Part shown: positions 46,401-58,281 of the stretch, one piece after another | How the letters are laid out: each line of letters starts with the position of its first letter | Numbering within the stretch: the first letter of the stretch is position 1 | Assembly (NCBI GenBank): GCA_030280995.1 | Contig: JASXTE010000002.1 | Coordinates: forward strand, 14,150,683 to 14,214,682 | Source: Hemileia vastatrix | Lineage: Eukaryota > Basidiomycota > Pucciniomycetes > Pucciniales > Zaghouaniaceae | DNA length: 64,000 nucleotides | Direction of reading: 5' to 3' | Notes under the pieces: generated by a model | What the model was told of the DNA's origin: nothing | What the model saw: only the letters and a program-made list of their open reading frames with translations | Databases searched by the model: none | Position numbers and translations under genes: made by a program

Positions 46401-49400
46401 AACTCACTGATGCAGTGTAAAGGCAGACCAACAATTGAAATGGATGATTTATTAACTGAAATAAATACTGCTTCTTTTGGTGATCAGTTAACTAGTGAAC
46501 AAAAGGATTCTATAATTGCCTCAATTACCTCTTTCCCTATGGCTTTTGCTCATGGTTCTCATGTCTTAGGAAGTGTTCAGGAAGAAATGAAAATTACCTT
46601 ATCCTGTAACTTGAGTGATATTCCTCCTAGTCTTAAGAAAAATCCATATCCTGCTTCTCCAACAAAAAGAAAGGATATTGAAGATAATATTGCCACATTA
46701 TTAAAAATGAATATCATTGAGAAAGTGGATGTCACCCTTAAATTTTGTGTCATCTCCCCGGTTTTAATTTCTTATGAAAAAGATAAGGATAGATTATGTG
46801 GAGATTACAGAGCATTAAACACTTATACTGTTGATGATATTTATCCTTTACCCAGAATTAATTCAATACATGCTACCTTGCAAGGTGCAAAATTTATTAG
46901 TTGTCTGGATGGAAATAAAGGGTATCATCAAGTTCCTGTTGAGAAAAATTCTCAAAATTATTTGCTTATTGCTACTCATATGGGAATATATAAGTATGTC
47001 AGGATGCCATTTGGACCTAAGAATGCCCCTTCAGTTTTTCAAAAAGTCATGGATAACACTTTCCATCAGGAAATAATTGAGGGATGGCTCATGGTGTATA
47101 TTGATGATATCATAGTTTTTTCAAAAACTTTTGATGAACATATGGTTCATTTAAATAGTTTTTTCCAAAAAATGGATGAAATCAATATGACCTTGTCCTT
47201 GAAAAAGTGTAAATTTGGTTATCAATCTTTGAAAGTCCTTGGCCATGTTGTGTCAGGCCTACAAATTTGTTTAGACCACAACAAAGTTGCTGCTATTCAA
47301 AATGTAAAGGCACCAACTTCTGTAAGAGAAATCCAAAGTTTTTTGGGTATGTGTGACTATTATAAACAATATATTAAAAATTATCAAGTCATAGCCTTGC
47401 CTCTTACCAAACTAACTAGGAAAGATGTTGCATTCATCTGGAATATTGACTGTCAAAAAACTTTTGATGCATTAAAATGTTGCCTAATGACAGCCCCTAT
47501 CTTAGCTCTTCCACATTTTAACAAACCATTTGTCCTGTATACAGATGCTAGCTTTGTATGTCTGGGTGCTGTCCCTCACCAGAAACAAATTATTAATGAT
47601 AAATCCTCAGAGGTTGTAATTTGTTATATTTCAAGAACCTTGAGAAATAGTGAATTGAAATATGGTGCCACTCAATTAGAGTGCTTAGCAGTTGTTTGGG
47701 CTCTTGAGAAGCTTCATTACTATCTAGATGACCAAAAGTTTGAATTGGTAACTGACTTTAGTGCTGTGAAGTCCCTCTTAAACCTGAAAACACCTAATAG
47801 ACATATGTTCAGGTGGCAACTTGTTGTTCAAGAATAAAAAAGACGGATGACAAGTATCCATAGGGCTGGAAATTTTCACTCCAATGTTGATATGCTTTCC
47901 AGATTGCCTTTGCCAAATAATAACTCAAATCCTGCTTATTTACCTGAAGATGATACTGTTCATATCTATGGTATATTTATAGTTGATATGGAAGAAGAGT
48001 TATTGCAATTAATACTGGATTCATATGATAAGGATTCTGATTTAAATAAATTGGTTACTATCTTAAATGATCCTAAGAATGCTTCAATTCAAGCATTGAT
48101 AAAAACTCTTCCTGCAAAGTATCAAAATGCTTTGAGTAAAGGAAAGTTTTCTATTGAAGATGGTTATATATATTATAGAAGAAAGCTTACTAATGTAATT
48201 GTAATTCCTCCCTCTATGAAAGAAACTATCCTCAAACTTTGTCATGATGACATATTATCTGTTCATTTTGATCTTGAAAAAACATTGATTAGAATCAAAA
48301 ACACTGCATGGTGGGCTAATATGTCTCAAGACACAAAATTATATGTTGAATCTTGTGATTCCTGCCAAAAATCTAAAAGGTTAACAGGCAAAAGAGCAGG
48401 ATAATTACAACATATTGAAGCACCTAATGCTCCTTGGCAAATAATTAAGATGGATTTAGTCACTGGTCTTCCTGTTGCAGGTAAAGACAGCTTTAACTCT
48501 TGTTGGGTAATAGTAGATAGATTCACAAAAATGTGAAATTTTATTCCTACCCACAAAGATGTATCCACAAAAGAATTAGCTTTCTTATGGTGGTCTTCCA
48601 TGTTTGATATTATTGGTTTTCCAAAAGCCATTATCTCTGATAGGGATCCAAAATTTACTTCTGAGTTTTGGACCTCTTTGATGGATATTTGTGGCTGTGA
48701 GTTAAAATTTTCTACAGCTCACCATCCTCAGACTGATGGTCTATCTGAGAGAATTATTCAAACTCTGGAAGATATGATTAGAAGGTATTGTTCCTTTGGT
48801 TTAGAATATAAAGACAATGACAGATCTACTCATGACTGGGTCACTCTATTGCCTGGTCTTGAATTTGTATATAATAGCACTGTTCATTCTGTCACTGAGA
48901 AAAAGCCTTTTGAGCTTTGGTTAGGTTATGTCCCAAATACTCCCGCTCAGATTCTCAATAATAAATTACCTAAGTTGGAACTACACCCTGGTGTAAAGTC
49001 TTTTATTCAAATGCAACAGCTATGTAGGAAACATGCTCATAGCTGTATTGAAAAAGCATTAGAATATGAAAAGAAAAGATGGGATAAATCCCATAAGGAA
49101 TACACATTTAACAAGGATGATGAAGTGTTGATTTCTACTTTCCATTTCAATTTACAAGGTAAAAACAAATTAAAAGATCCTTTTGTAGGACCATTTGTTG
49201 TTAAAAGAATGGTTGGAGATAATTCAGTAGAAGTTGTATTGTATTCTCCATATGATAGGAAACATCCTGTTTTTCCCATTTCTTTAATTAAGCCTTATAC
49301 TTCCAACAGTGACTTATTTCCCAAAAGAAGGGGAAGACCTAAGAAAAACACTCAGGAAGTAACAGATACTGCAGAAATTGATAAAATTCTCAATGATAGA

Positions 49401-49538
49401 ATTATCACTTCTGAAAGAGGTACTGATTATTTATTGAGATATAAAAACAAATCATCTGAGCATGATGCATGGATACCTGGAAAGGAGATTTCAAATCTTC
49501 CTTCTTCGTTAAAAAAATACAAAAAGAAAAAATCTTAG
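43432..49538 (+). pseudogene. Element 2 gag-pol (many stops, one frameshift)
   Basis: ATG at 43432 (MDNLHVDEIEVDN) starts Gag. The aligned polyprotein is interrupted by stops at 44281, 44548, 44712, 45285, 46317, 47835, 48402 and 48533, and shifts frame near 44550. Domains in order are: basic Ser/Pro N-terminus overlapped by a +1-frame protein; capsid-like region (FDGDSSSDWQHF...MWYESVLLD); CYKCNKPGKKVHVC knuckle near 45690; LDSGAGGSV protease (46026-46052); RT with FGPKN and YIDD (47097-47108); RNase H YTDAS; and integrase HHCC, MDLVTGLP, SDRDPKFTSEFW and HPQTDGLSER. All three integrase acidic residues are retained. A chromodomain (EIDKILNDR...YLLRYKNKSSEHDAWIP) ends in KKYKKKKS. It is a relative of element 1, more decayed by stops but with an intact integrase triad. 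Confidence 0.93.
43547..44052 (+). CDS. Second, +1-frame protein overlapping gag (element 2)
   Basis: It is open from ATG 43511 or, by alignment with element 1, ATG 43547 (MAREVENPPH) to TAA at 44050-44052. It contains GIKIKKIPLTQQVNNLSS and HIKELKAESMKFKARVDTL, a Gln/Pro-rich middle, VEQWKWDYLMSHYQQ and a basic end PHPYQGGRRKK...LPW. The same relative frame and order occur in element 1. The last codons overlap a donor-like CATG|GTAAGT (44047) with CTTCCTCAG at 44101. Splicing would still place TAA directly after the Trp. The gag frame around it is full of decay while this frame has stayed open, which is suggestive. Function is unknown; the coiled coil suggests a multimerising partner. Confidence 0.6.
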
Positions 49539-49558
49539 CATTTTTTTGTTGTTTTTTT

Positions 49559-49570
49559 AGAGTGAGGGAG
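49559..49570 (+). promoter_or_regulatory. Polypurine tract of element 2
   Basis: AGAGTGAGGGAG directly precedes the 3' LTR, identical to element 1. Confidence 0.85.
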
Positions 49571-50857
49571 TGTCAGCCAGGCTATACCAAGAGCCCAGAA
49601 AATTATATTTTAATTTATTGGACCTGAAAGAGGGCGTAAGAATTGTATTTTATGTATATAAATTAATATTTTATTACATAATAAAATTATATAAGTATCT
49701 TATTAATAATAAGTGTTATATTAATTTTATTGTTATATAAATTTTTATACATTTAAATTAAGCTTAATATATCTTATATTCCACAAAAAATGGCCCATTT
49801 TTATGTATTTAATAATTATAAATTAATAATCAATTAATTACAAAACATATATTATAATTATATATTTAAAATTGACTTATAATGTAATTAAGTAAATTAA
49901 TTAATTTTATATATTAAATAAAACTTCATATATTATTAAGCAATAATATTGGGTGCTTCTTTTGACCATTAATTGTGCCAGGAAAAAAATTATTAAATAA
50001 ATTATAATGCTTATTTAACAACATAGTATTAAAATCCCCATTTTAAATTACAAATAACACTAAATTAATTATCTGTTTCATTTAAACTAATTATTGAATT
50101 AATTACATAGTTAAAACAATTACTTAAAATTGCTTTAAACTGAATTGAATCTATTCATGAGTTTTGGCGTGACAATAATTTTATTTGTTTTACTTAAAAC
50201 CTTTACATGTCACTATAATATCTGTTTTTGGTTATTTTTACTCATTGTTCTCATGTTTCAGATTTACTTGGTTAATGATTATTTTAATTAAGTGTTTTGG
50301 GATGTTATTGTGGGAAAAGGATTAATTACTCACGGGTTTTAGTCAATTGTGTCATATTTTTCTCTTGATAGTCATGTTTCATCTTCTATTATTTTATCTC
50401 TTGTTTTAGCTATTTCTAATTTGTATTTATTGATTGGTGGCGCTTCAGGGGTCCCTTGGTCTATAAAAGGGCCTTGGATAATCCCCTTTTAAGCATCACT
50501 TACTATACAACCAAAATTTGAACATATTGCTAATATAATACGTTTTATTATTATTTTTATTAGTATTAAAATTCTAATTTAAATTTTATATAACTATTTA
50601 CAGGTTGCTTTAAGTCTGATAGTAATTATAGTGTTTTCCGCACAGAAATAATAATCTTTACTTAAAATAAATATTGTCATTTAATAGTCCTCAATATTGT
50701 CAGCCCTCAAGTAAATTGTCGTTGCCTCTCTTTAAATAAATTTAATCATTTTATTATTCCACTACTTTTACTTTTTATAAACCTTTTCTTTCCTATTCCC
50801 CTTTCCTCTTCTTCTTCTTTTTCCTTTTCTTTCCTTCTTCTAGACAACCGACCGACA
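49571..50857 (+). repeat. Element 2 3' LTR (1287 bp)
   Basis: TGTCAGCC...CGACA, followed by the target duplication ATATG. It holds a TATA box (CTATAAAAGG, 50461-50470) about 400 bp before its end. A pyrimidine-rich tail (50790-50840) closes it. Confidence 0.93.
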
Positions 50858-50862
50858 ATATG

Positions 50863-53800
50863 TTACTTAGAGGATTGTGAAACTCACTCATCAGAATGGT
50901 TTAAGTATTAAAGTAAATTGAGGTCATTGTTTTCTTGTATTTGAAACTAATTAGGAAATCATTCTAAAAATATATTTTAATGTGTATCATGCTTAAAAAG
51001 TTGGAAATATGATTTTTTAAAATTGTGAGTTTCTCATATGAGATACCAAGCTTTAGTTTACATTGTTTCAAGTAGAATAGAATTTTAGTATTAGAAATTG
51101 AAAGCAATGTACCATTATCTTATTTTAATTGTGTTCTACTTATAGAATGATTACATAACATTGAACATTATTTAAATCAAAAAGGTTTAAAAGATATTTA
51201 GAATTTTACAAAATTTCAACATTTATTAATCTTTGATTTGAAAACCAACTATGATGTACACTCACTAGAAATAAGCAATCCCAATTTTAACATAATTTAT
51301 CAATCCAAAAATAATGAGTCAATTAACATGAAAATATATATTATTTCAAAACCAAATCTCTAGATTTAAAATATGATGTTTTAATGTAAAATTGATACAA
51401 AACTTTAATGCAATGAACTCTCTTAAAAAATTCAAAAATATAATATCAAAACAAGTGATTTCTGAAAAAAAAACTACAAAATATTGTAGATAAAGCATAA
51501 AAATAAGTCATATTTTTTAAAAAAATGATCTTAAAATATTTATTTTTGTTAAAAAAATCAAAAACATTGTTAAGATTGTTTGTTATAATAATGTTAAAAT
51601 CCACTAAACATTATCTAAAGGTGGAAAAATATGTCAAAAATATGTTGAATTTTGTTAGCCAAAAATCAACAATTTTGTATCATTTCCTGTTGTGCTATGA
51701 CTTTATTCCACCCTTTTATCTGACTGTTCCAGTATTACTTTGCTATGATCACTAGTTTTGAAGTTAAAATTTACAAATGCTCATTATATTTGATAATATG
51801 AAAAATAACTCAAACTTTTATAACTACAAAATAAGATTTTGAAACTCCTTCTTTCAATAAATGATTGAAAAAATTTTCAGTTTATTTGAGTAATGATTTT
51901 AAGAATAACAAAAAACTTGAAATTCACAAGGACTTATTTCCAGGGACTATAATTATTTACTTGTGTAATGCATGAGCTACTTATAAATGATGTAAAGCAT
52001 CAGAAAAGTAAGTTGTAGTTATAAATCTACAGATTGTACCGTCTCTGGTATATATATCTTCAATAAATCTTTTAAACTTATCTTAATCTACATACCACAC
52101 AATAGAAAATCATTATATTAAAAAACAAAAAAATTCTATGATAATATCATAAATAATAATAACCATGGATTGATATTCCATAAAAATGGCTAATAGAATT
52201 TTAAGAGAACCTAAATCAGTATTCTTTCATCAAAATATATCCTTTTTGTCTTTGTAATTTATTCCAAACAAATTTTTTGAAAGTTGATTCTATATATCTA
52301 ATGCCAAACCCACTATTAAGTTCCCTCTTAGGCTTTTTAAGCAATTATATATATATATATATATTATTTATCAAAAATTGAAATAAAAAATAATAAAATA
52401 ATTTTTTTACCCTTAATTATTTAAATATAGAGTATTTTCAGAATGCATTGTGGTTACTTGTGAAGGTTAGAAGATTTGACGTTGGATTTATGAGTTTTTG
52501 AAGGGCAAATATTGTAAAATTCTTTCATAAATATTATTCATAGTTTCAAATGTTGAAATCTACATACTAATGGGATTTAAAGTTATATTGAGATTTAAAA
52601 TCTATTTTCTACTCAAGTAAAATATAATAAAATGATGATATCAAAATTGAAATAAAGTTTAAACTTTTGATATGCTCTATCTTTAATTTTATTGATAGTG
52701 CATCAAAAATATAATAATATTTTTTTCTTACATCACTTTTTCTATAAAAGATTGTTTTATCGTTTTATGCATTAAAGATTGCTTATATTAAATTAACATC
52801 TATGTCAACTGTTTATGACTATTAATCTATATAATAAACTTTTTTAGAAGAAAAAATAACATTAGTATATACTGACTTTGAAATTATTTAATTTAAAATA
52901 GTTTACAGGTTGATAATGAAGGGTGATTTCATTTTTGAATATGAATTATAAAAGTCTTATTTTGCCAATTTTAATTCTTTTTGAGCTCAAATGTATCCAC
53001 TACGACTTATGTAAGAATAATAAGTATTTTTATTGAAATTTACATTAGAAATTATGCCTATTATTCAAAATCAAACTTTCTCTAATGGTGTTTTTCAATC
53101 ATTATTTCTATTCATATCAATAAAAAACATTTCAATTTGCTGATGTTTTAGTTTTTGGTATACCGAAGGTTTATATCTCAGGTGTACTGTTCACAAAATT
53201 ATTAAAAATATAATTTTTGAAATACATGATAAACTTGAAAGTGAGGGGGCATTAAATTTTTAAAAATAAATTCTAAATTCAGGATGGATAGTATTTTTTC
53301 TATTTTCACAAATGAACAATTTTTTGTTTCAATAAATCCAGAAAAAAAAATTTGTTGTAAGCATACTATATTAGATTTATTTTGATTTTACCTACTATAT
53401 TTTCAAGATTTGTGTTTAATATTTCCAGTGAAAGTTAATGTTAATGTAAATTTTGAGTAAGCTTGAAGAAATTTAATCAATAGGCATATTGGATATGTAA
53501 AATAATATTTTGCTCCAATCTTGAATAAACCCAGGCTAAAAAATATCTTGAATAAGGTTTTTGTGGGTCAATTTGGATTTAAGTCAGATTAAATGAGGTT
53601 TAATAAAGGACAGATAAAAGGCTAACTTCATTACTAGTGACTTTTATCTCTATATAGTTATTAAATATGTATCATTCTGGAATCAAGCTTCAATAAAGTT
53701 GACTTCAAACAGAGATAACTTCTAGCAGCACAACACCATATTTACAAAGGTGTACAATACCTCAAATATTTCTCATAATATAGCAAGGCAAGGAATCTAC

Positions 53801-54130
53801 AGAACTCACATTTGAAACGAGGATTTATATTTTGAATTTGAAATTGAGAAATGGAATATTATTTTCCAATTTAAATATATATTAGTAATTTTACCAAAAG
53901 TTTTCAGTAATCAGATTGAATTTTGATGGTATTTTATTGTAGATTAATCATGTTGAGGTGCCATTTATTCAAAATTACTGGTTTCGGTTCTGATATTCCA
54001 TGTGAAATTCATTACAAATCTTTTTGAAAGTGAATAGTTGACATATTGGATATGCAAAAGCATATGTTAGATCAAAGTGAGCTCAAAGGGAGTTCAACTC
54101 ATGATCAAATTAGGATTTTGCAAGATCAAA
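50863..54130. other. AT-rich non-coding DNA
   Basis: About 3.3 kb without recognised genes. It contains a (TA)n tract near 52346-52364 and scattered homopolymers. The only open frame of note (51525-51755) is AT-driven and not recognisable. Confidence 0.6.
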
Positions 54131-54393
54131 TCACTACGCAATATAGGGGGTGGACTTGCTAGCAAGTCCCCAACCTGAACTCAGGCACAACTCAGATGGA
54201 ACTCAGACTGAACTCATACTGAACTCATATTGAACTCTACTTGAAGACCCACCTAAAACTGTTCTGCTGAGTGGTGTTTATCCCTGATTGTATGGTTCCT
54301 TTGTCAATAGCTCAATGTGTGTTCAATCTGTGGTGAACTTGAGTCCAAGGTTGCGGACTTGCTAACAAGTCCGCCCCCCATATTGCGTGGTGA
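54131..54393. mobile_element. 263-bp MITE with ~46-bp terminal inverted repeats
   Basis: The left end TCACTACGCAATATAGGGGG and the complement of the right end TCACCACGCAATATGGGGGG are followed by the palindromes GGACTTGCTAGCAAGTCC and GGACTTGCTAACAAGTCC. The interior has repeated 'gaactcatactgaactca' phrases. No coding capacity and no clear target duplication. The element starting at 63882 is the same family. Confidence 0.85.
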
Positions 54394-54533
54394 ATGGTGA
54401 TCAATGTAGGTTTATCTTCAGCTCGATTTGTGACAAATCTCTGACTAAATGTAAGGCCAAAAAATTTCCTCCATGGTGATGATGTGTGCATAATTCAGGC
54501 ATAGATTTGTGGCTCAACGGAGTTTAAGCAAGG

Positions 54534-54560
54534 GTTATTGCTAGCAATACCCCGCCAAAT
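54534..54560 (-). repeat. Isolated element end with CTAG palindrome
   Basis: GGTTATTGCTAGCAATACC followed by CCGCC. Read on the minus strand it resembles the termini of the MITEs at 54131 and 63882 (TCATCACAG, GGCGGGG, palindrome). No second end is found nearby. Confidence 0.5.
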
Positions 54561-54978
54561 TTTCTGTGATGATTTTCATTTTTTTCATTTTCATCCATTT
54601 TTTTCATTTTTTTTTATTTTTTTTTTTTTACATTTTTCACAAAAAATATTTTTTTATTTTTTTATTTTTTCATTTTCATTTTCATTTTTTACAATTTTTT
54701 TTACATTTTTTACATTTACATTTTATTTTTGTTTTATTTTCATTGATTTTAATTTTAATTTTTAATTTTTCTTTCATAATTTTTTATATTCATTCATCTT
54801 CACTTTTTTCATTTTTTTTTTCAGGTTTTAATTTTTAATTGTTTTCTTTTCTTTTCTTTTCTTTTTTCTTTCTTTCTTTTTTTTTTACATTTTTTAATTT
54901 TTAATTGTTTTCTTTCCTTTTCTTTTCTTTTTTTTTGAAAAAAAAAAAACTTTCCCATGGTTGCAAAATATGTTTGTT

Positions 54979-55013
<35 letters not shown>

Positions 55014-55035
55014 ATTTAGTTTTCTTACTTTTTTT
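54561..55035. repeat. T-rich low-complexity tract
   Basis: Long TTTTCATTTT-type and TTTTCTTTTC-type arrays, ending in an almost pure T run of about 30 at 54980-55010. The open frames across it encode only Phe/His/Ile runs and are rejected as genes. Confidence 0.85.
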
Positions 55036-55219
55036 TTTCTTTTCTGACCTGATTTATATCTTTCCCTACCATATCCCTTAACTTGTGCATTGATATCACC
55101 ATCTCAGGGATATCTTTCTTGGTGAAAAGTGTATATTGGAAAACATCACAGGAGCCTTTTTTAATGTGAGCCTTGTGATATGATCATTTTATGAATTTTG
55201 ATAACATTTTATAAGAACA

Positions 55220-55980
55220 TTGACTGCAGCCGAAAAGAATTGTTGTGTCCTCCTATTCTCTCCATATTTGCCCAACAACTTCATCGCCCTCAACTTTCCT
55301 AATGGTCCATGTGGTGACTTTGTCTTGTTCCAATAAATGCGATAGTTGGTTGTGATCTTAAAACATCTACGGAGTTATCCTGGCTGCGGTCTCATGTTGA
55401 GATGCCGGTTACTCTGAGTGTTGTTGCTTCACATGAAGGTGTTTTAGAAAACGTTGTAAGTGTTAGTCTGCTTAAGAGATCCAAGCCCAATTCCAATTAA
55501 TTTTGGTGGTGATTTTGAGCTTTCTGCATTCGGTTACAAAGCGGGATAAATTATTATAGTTTCACCCTTCTATTCAATGACCTATTTATTAACTTTTAAG
55601 AAAAATTCCAGAAATGAGTTGGATCTTATTTGTTATTTTTCATTATCTCTTCCCATTTGCGAAAACAATTAAACAATGCGTGTCTAACGTTACTACATAC
55701 AATATTGGAACACTCCTCGTGAAGCAACTATATTTCACCTTGAAAAATGATCTGGGTTGGTTTATCTTGTCTTTCAAAAATACAATAATAATCAAAACAG
55801 TATCTTATATATATATATATCATATCCATAGAAAAAATAACCTTTTCCACATTGCGTTTATGGCGATCTCACAATGCAAATGTTGAACAACTCTGGCTGC
55901 CTCTTTTTATGGGCCGCTCAGAAACACTTAGTATACTTAACATGATTCAGGATACGCCCATTACTCATGTGAACTATGTT
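55220..55980 (+). other. Gene-like but unresolved segment
   Basis: Base composition rises and several codon-like stretches appear. One, near 55351-55454, reads SWLRSHVEMPVTLSVVASH and runs into GTAAGT. Another, near 55851-55981, reads TLRLWRSHNANVEQLWLPLF and SETLSILNMIQD and ends in TGA. The style recalls fungal F-box/leucine-rich proteins, but no continuous frame or splice model could be built. It may be a multi-exon gene or its remnant. Confidence 0.3.
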
Positions 55981-56576
55981 TGATGATTGAATAGAGAATA
56001 TGTACTTGTCAAAATGAAATCATGCAAATGTGGAAGTATTTCAGTACGTTTTTGTCAAGATTATTGAAACTCTATCAATTTGATGAATTTTGAGTTCTAT
56101 GTTGATGTAAGAGAAGAAAAATTCAGCCATAAAAGATTTTAAGTAATAACATTTAATCTCAATTGATATAAAAATCATAATGATGTGAAAGGATGAGAAA
56201 TAAAGTACTTGGCATAACAAACACGACGTACATTTTTATTGATACATATAAATAAGTAGATTATAAGGGAAATCAAGTGTCAGGATGAAAGAAAATTGGT
56301 GAAATAGATTTGTGCATTGATCCAGAATTATTTCTTCATTTGTTTTATTATCGAATGTTTCGCGCAGCTTAATTTTGTAGCGTTTTTTGGTTTTTAATGC
56401 AGAGGCCTGGTTAGGATTAAGATTTAGCTGGAAGATGGAAACATGACAGAACGAGTGAGGATGTTTTAAATAAGACAGTGAAAGGGTAAAGAATTAAGAG
56501 AAGCTAGATGTGGGTTACGTTGGGACTAAGTGAATGAAGAGATGGCACTCTGAGGGTGCAGGTAATTGAGGATTGT

Positions 56577-57249
56577 TTACTCTTCCTCCACCCAGGCTTC
56601 AGCTAGAGGACCTATTCCAGGGATTAAATGCCGCTCTAAAGTTTTGGCATCAACATAGGCTTGATATCTGCAAGTCATGAACAACAAGTCAGAGTGATAT
56701 GAGATAAGAGGAAGAATTTGGTAGCCAACCCTAACCAGCCATAAAGAGCGATATCTGCGAGAAAAAAGATAGTTTGGAGAAAATGACTTGAGAAAAAAAT
56801 AAAGTGCAAGAAGAGAAGAGGAAGGGCGAGTAGGAGTGATTGATAGGCATGTATTCTTGCAAAGTCGTTGCGAGTCTCAAACATGAGAATCAAGATGGCG
56901 CCAAGTGGAGTAGCATACGCCAATGGAGCGAGAACATCAACAGGTATTCTAGAGCCTCAAAAACAAAGTTGAGAATATGATAATTTCCATGAAAAAACGA
57001 AAGACACATAAAGAGATAGGAAGGTACAAAAAAAACGGACGAAAGACGGGTCTCGTAAGCGTCATGAGCAGGAGTGAGGACAGAGTGAGAAAAGCGATAA
57101 GAAGCAGAAGATTCAGGAGGCAAGTCGGTGGCGTGTTGGTAAGAAACCGGATCCGGGACGCTGTGCGAAGGTTGGGCTTGAGAGTTGGAAAGCCAGGGAG
57201 ACTGGATGCGGGATTCGTCTGGTGGAGGGGCGTATGGGGCAAAGTTCAT
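56577..57249 (-). CDS. DUF4870/UPF0132-like multi-pass membrane protein, three exons
   Basis: ATG at 57249 begins a Pro/Ser-rich N-terminus (MNFAPYAPPPDESRIQSPWL) of ~68 residues ending near 57045. Exon 2 (about 56945-56730) encodes LAYATPLGAILILMFETRND, FARIHAYQSLLLALPLLFLH and FLADIALYGWLG, i.e. three hydrophobic segments with the ETR-D-(A/V)R-HAYQS signature of the family. Intron 56729-56668 (62 nt, GTTGGC...TTGCAG) joins Gly to YQAYVDAKTLERHLIPGIGP and AEAWVEEE, stop TAA 56579-56577. The exon 1/2 junction is unresolved. A junction giving AYETRSRIPVDVLAPLAY is attractive but needs a non-consensus donor. The family is uncharacterised, with ion-channel or Tic20-like roles proposed. Codon use here differs from the surrounding repeats, as for a host gene. 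Confidence 0.72.
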
Positions 57250-57629
57250 GGTTGTCAAAGATGGAACGCTTACCTTGCACAGAAATAACAGCGGAGCTAC
57301 ACAAAGCAGTTGAACAACAGCTTGACAGCACCTATGACATGGAGATGGAAACTCAGCTGCTCATGCACAAATCTTTGGTCTTATTTTTAACGGCAATGGC
57401 AACATGCACTCTCACATTCCACACTTTCTTCTCATATATGTTAGGTAGCATTAAAGGAATTGTATTTAAAAGTAAAAATGAATGCAAAAATAATAGCGCC
57501 AAAAATGTAGACTTCACGGATATATCCTCCAGAATAACATAAGTATCAATAAAAGAAAGACAATCATCGATGTTTCATAAAAAGCCATACAACGAAAATC
57601 TGCAGGACGCAAGATAGGGAAACACAACA
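57250..57629. other. Intergenic/5' region of the DUF4870-like gene
   Basis: On the minus strand a donor-like CAAG|GTAAGC (about 57275) lies upstream of the ATG, so a 5' leader exon or an alternative first exon is possible. The overlapping plus-strand open frame at 57222-57542 has no recognisable content. Confidence 0.4.
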
Positions 57630-58131
57630 TTAATTAGACTCGGCCTTGGACCTCTTGAGCAAACCACGACCCAAAAGTCCGCCCAAAAGGCCTGGAGGAG
57701 GACCACCACCGGGTTGACCGCCATAGCCGTCGAGACCGGGTGGACCAAAGCCACCGCCGATACCGGGTTGACCACCATAACCGCCTTGTCCCCCTCCGTA
57801 TGACGGGTAGCCACCTTGGTCAGGGCCAAGACCAGAGCAAACATTACAGGCTGGTGGGGGGGGTTGGGAACAGGCATCACATTTGTCTGGGCAAGCTGAT
57901 TGGCCGCATGGGTTAGGTGGGAATTGAACGGGCGGTGGGCAGGTTGGGCATGGTTCGGGACTACAAGAAAAATGAGCGATTCCCCTGTTTATGGAAGTAC
58001 TTTAACAGCTTACGATGATAGAGCAAAGCCAGAGAAAGCTGTAGGGAAAATTTTCAGTTTACACTCAATGTTGAAGTAATATTGGAGTACTAACCTAATA
58101 ATGTGACAGCGATAAAGTTAGAAGCCAACAT
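57630..58131 (-). CDS. Small secreted Cys/Gly/Pro-rich protein, three exons including a 25-nt micro-exon
   Basis: Exon 1 is 58131-58095, intron 58094-58039 (GTTAGT...CTACAG), exon 2 58038-58014, intron 58013-57961 (GTAAGC...TTGTAG), and exon 3 57960-57630. Total is 393 nt, 130 residues plus stop. Both junctions preserve frame and build a classical signal peptide, MLASNFIAVTLLAFSGFALS, before SPEPCPTC. The mature part has eight cysteines in short CxxC-like spacings (PEPCPTC, NPCGQSACPDKCDAC, ACNVC). It then has a Gly/Tyr/Pro-rich repeat (GGQGGYGGQPGIGGGFG) and a basic tail GLLKRSKAESN. It may be a cell-wall or extracellular protein, or an effector candidate. No family is recognised. A TATAAATA box lies ~145 bp upstream. 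Confidence 0.75.
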
Positions 58132-58273
58132 TTTTCTTAATGAGTGACTTTTAAAGGTTTATGAAAAAAAAAGAGTGAAATAAAAAGTGTTCAGACTATA
58201 TTATATTATATTAGTAATTATAGAGGAGGAAAAAATATGTGGCTGATGATGGAAATGACGGTGTTCACCCCAT

Positions 58274-58281
58274 TATTTATA
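58274..58281 (-). promoter_or_regulatory. TATA box of the small secreted protein gene
   Basis: TATAAATA on the minus strand, ~145 bp before the ATG at 58131. The position is compatible with a basal promoter and short 5' leader. Confidence 0.5.

Larger units (their letters stand above)
35099..50857 (+). mobile_element. Element 2: Ty3/Gypsy chromodomain retrotransposon with nested transposon pair
   Basis: It starts TGTCAGCC at 35099 and ends CGACA at 50857, flanked by ATATG at 35094-35098 and 50858-50862 (perfect 5-bp target duplication). Internal sequence is related to element 1. The 5' LTR is complete for only ~720 bp. The remainder of that LTR and most of the leader are replaced by copies A and B of a DNA transposon. 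Gag-pol carries many stops and one frameshift. Confidence 0.95.

Noticed and set aside
54538..54838. Phe/His-rich open frames in the T-rich tract
   Set aside because: Pure low complexity; no conserved motif.
57575..57880. Open frame MMPVPNPPHQPV... over the secreted-protein gene
   Set aside because: It is the shifted frame of exon 3; the frame reached through the micro-exon gives a signal peptide and an ordered cysteine pattern.
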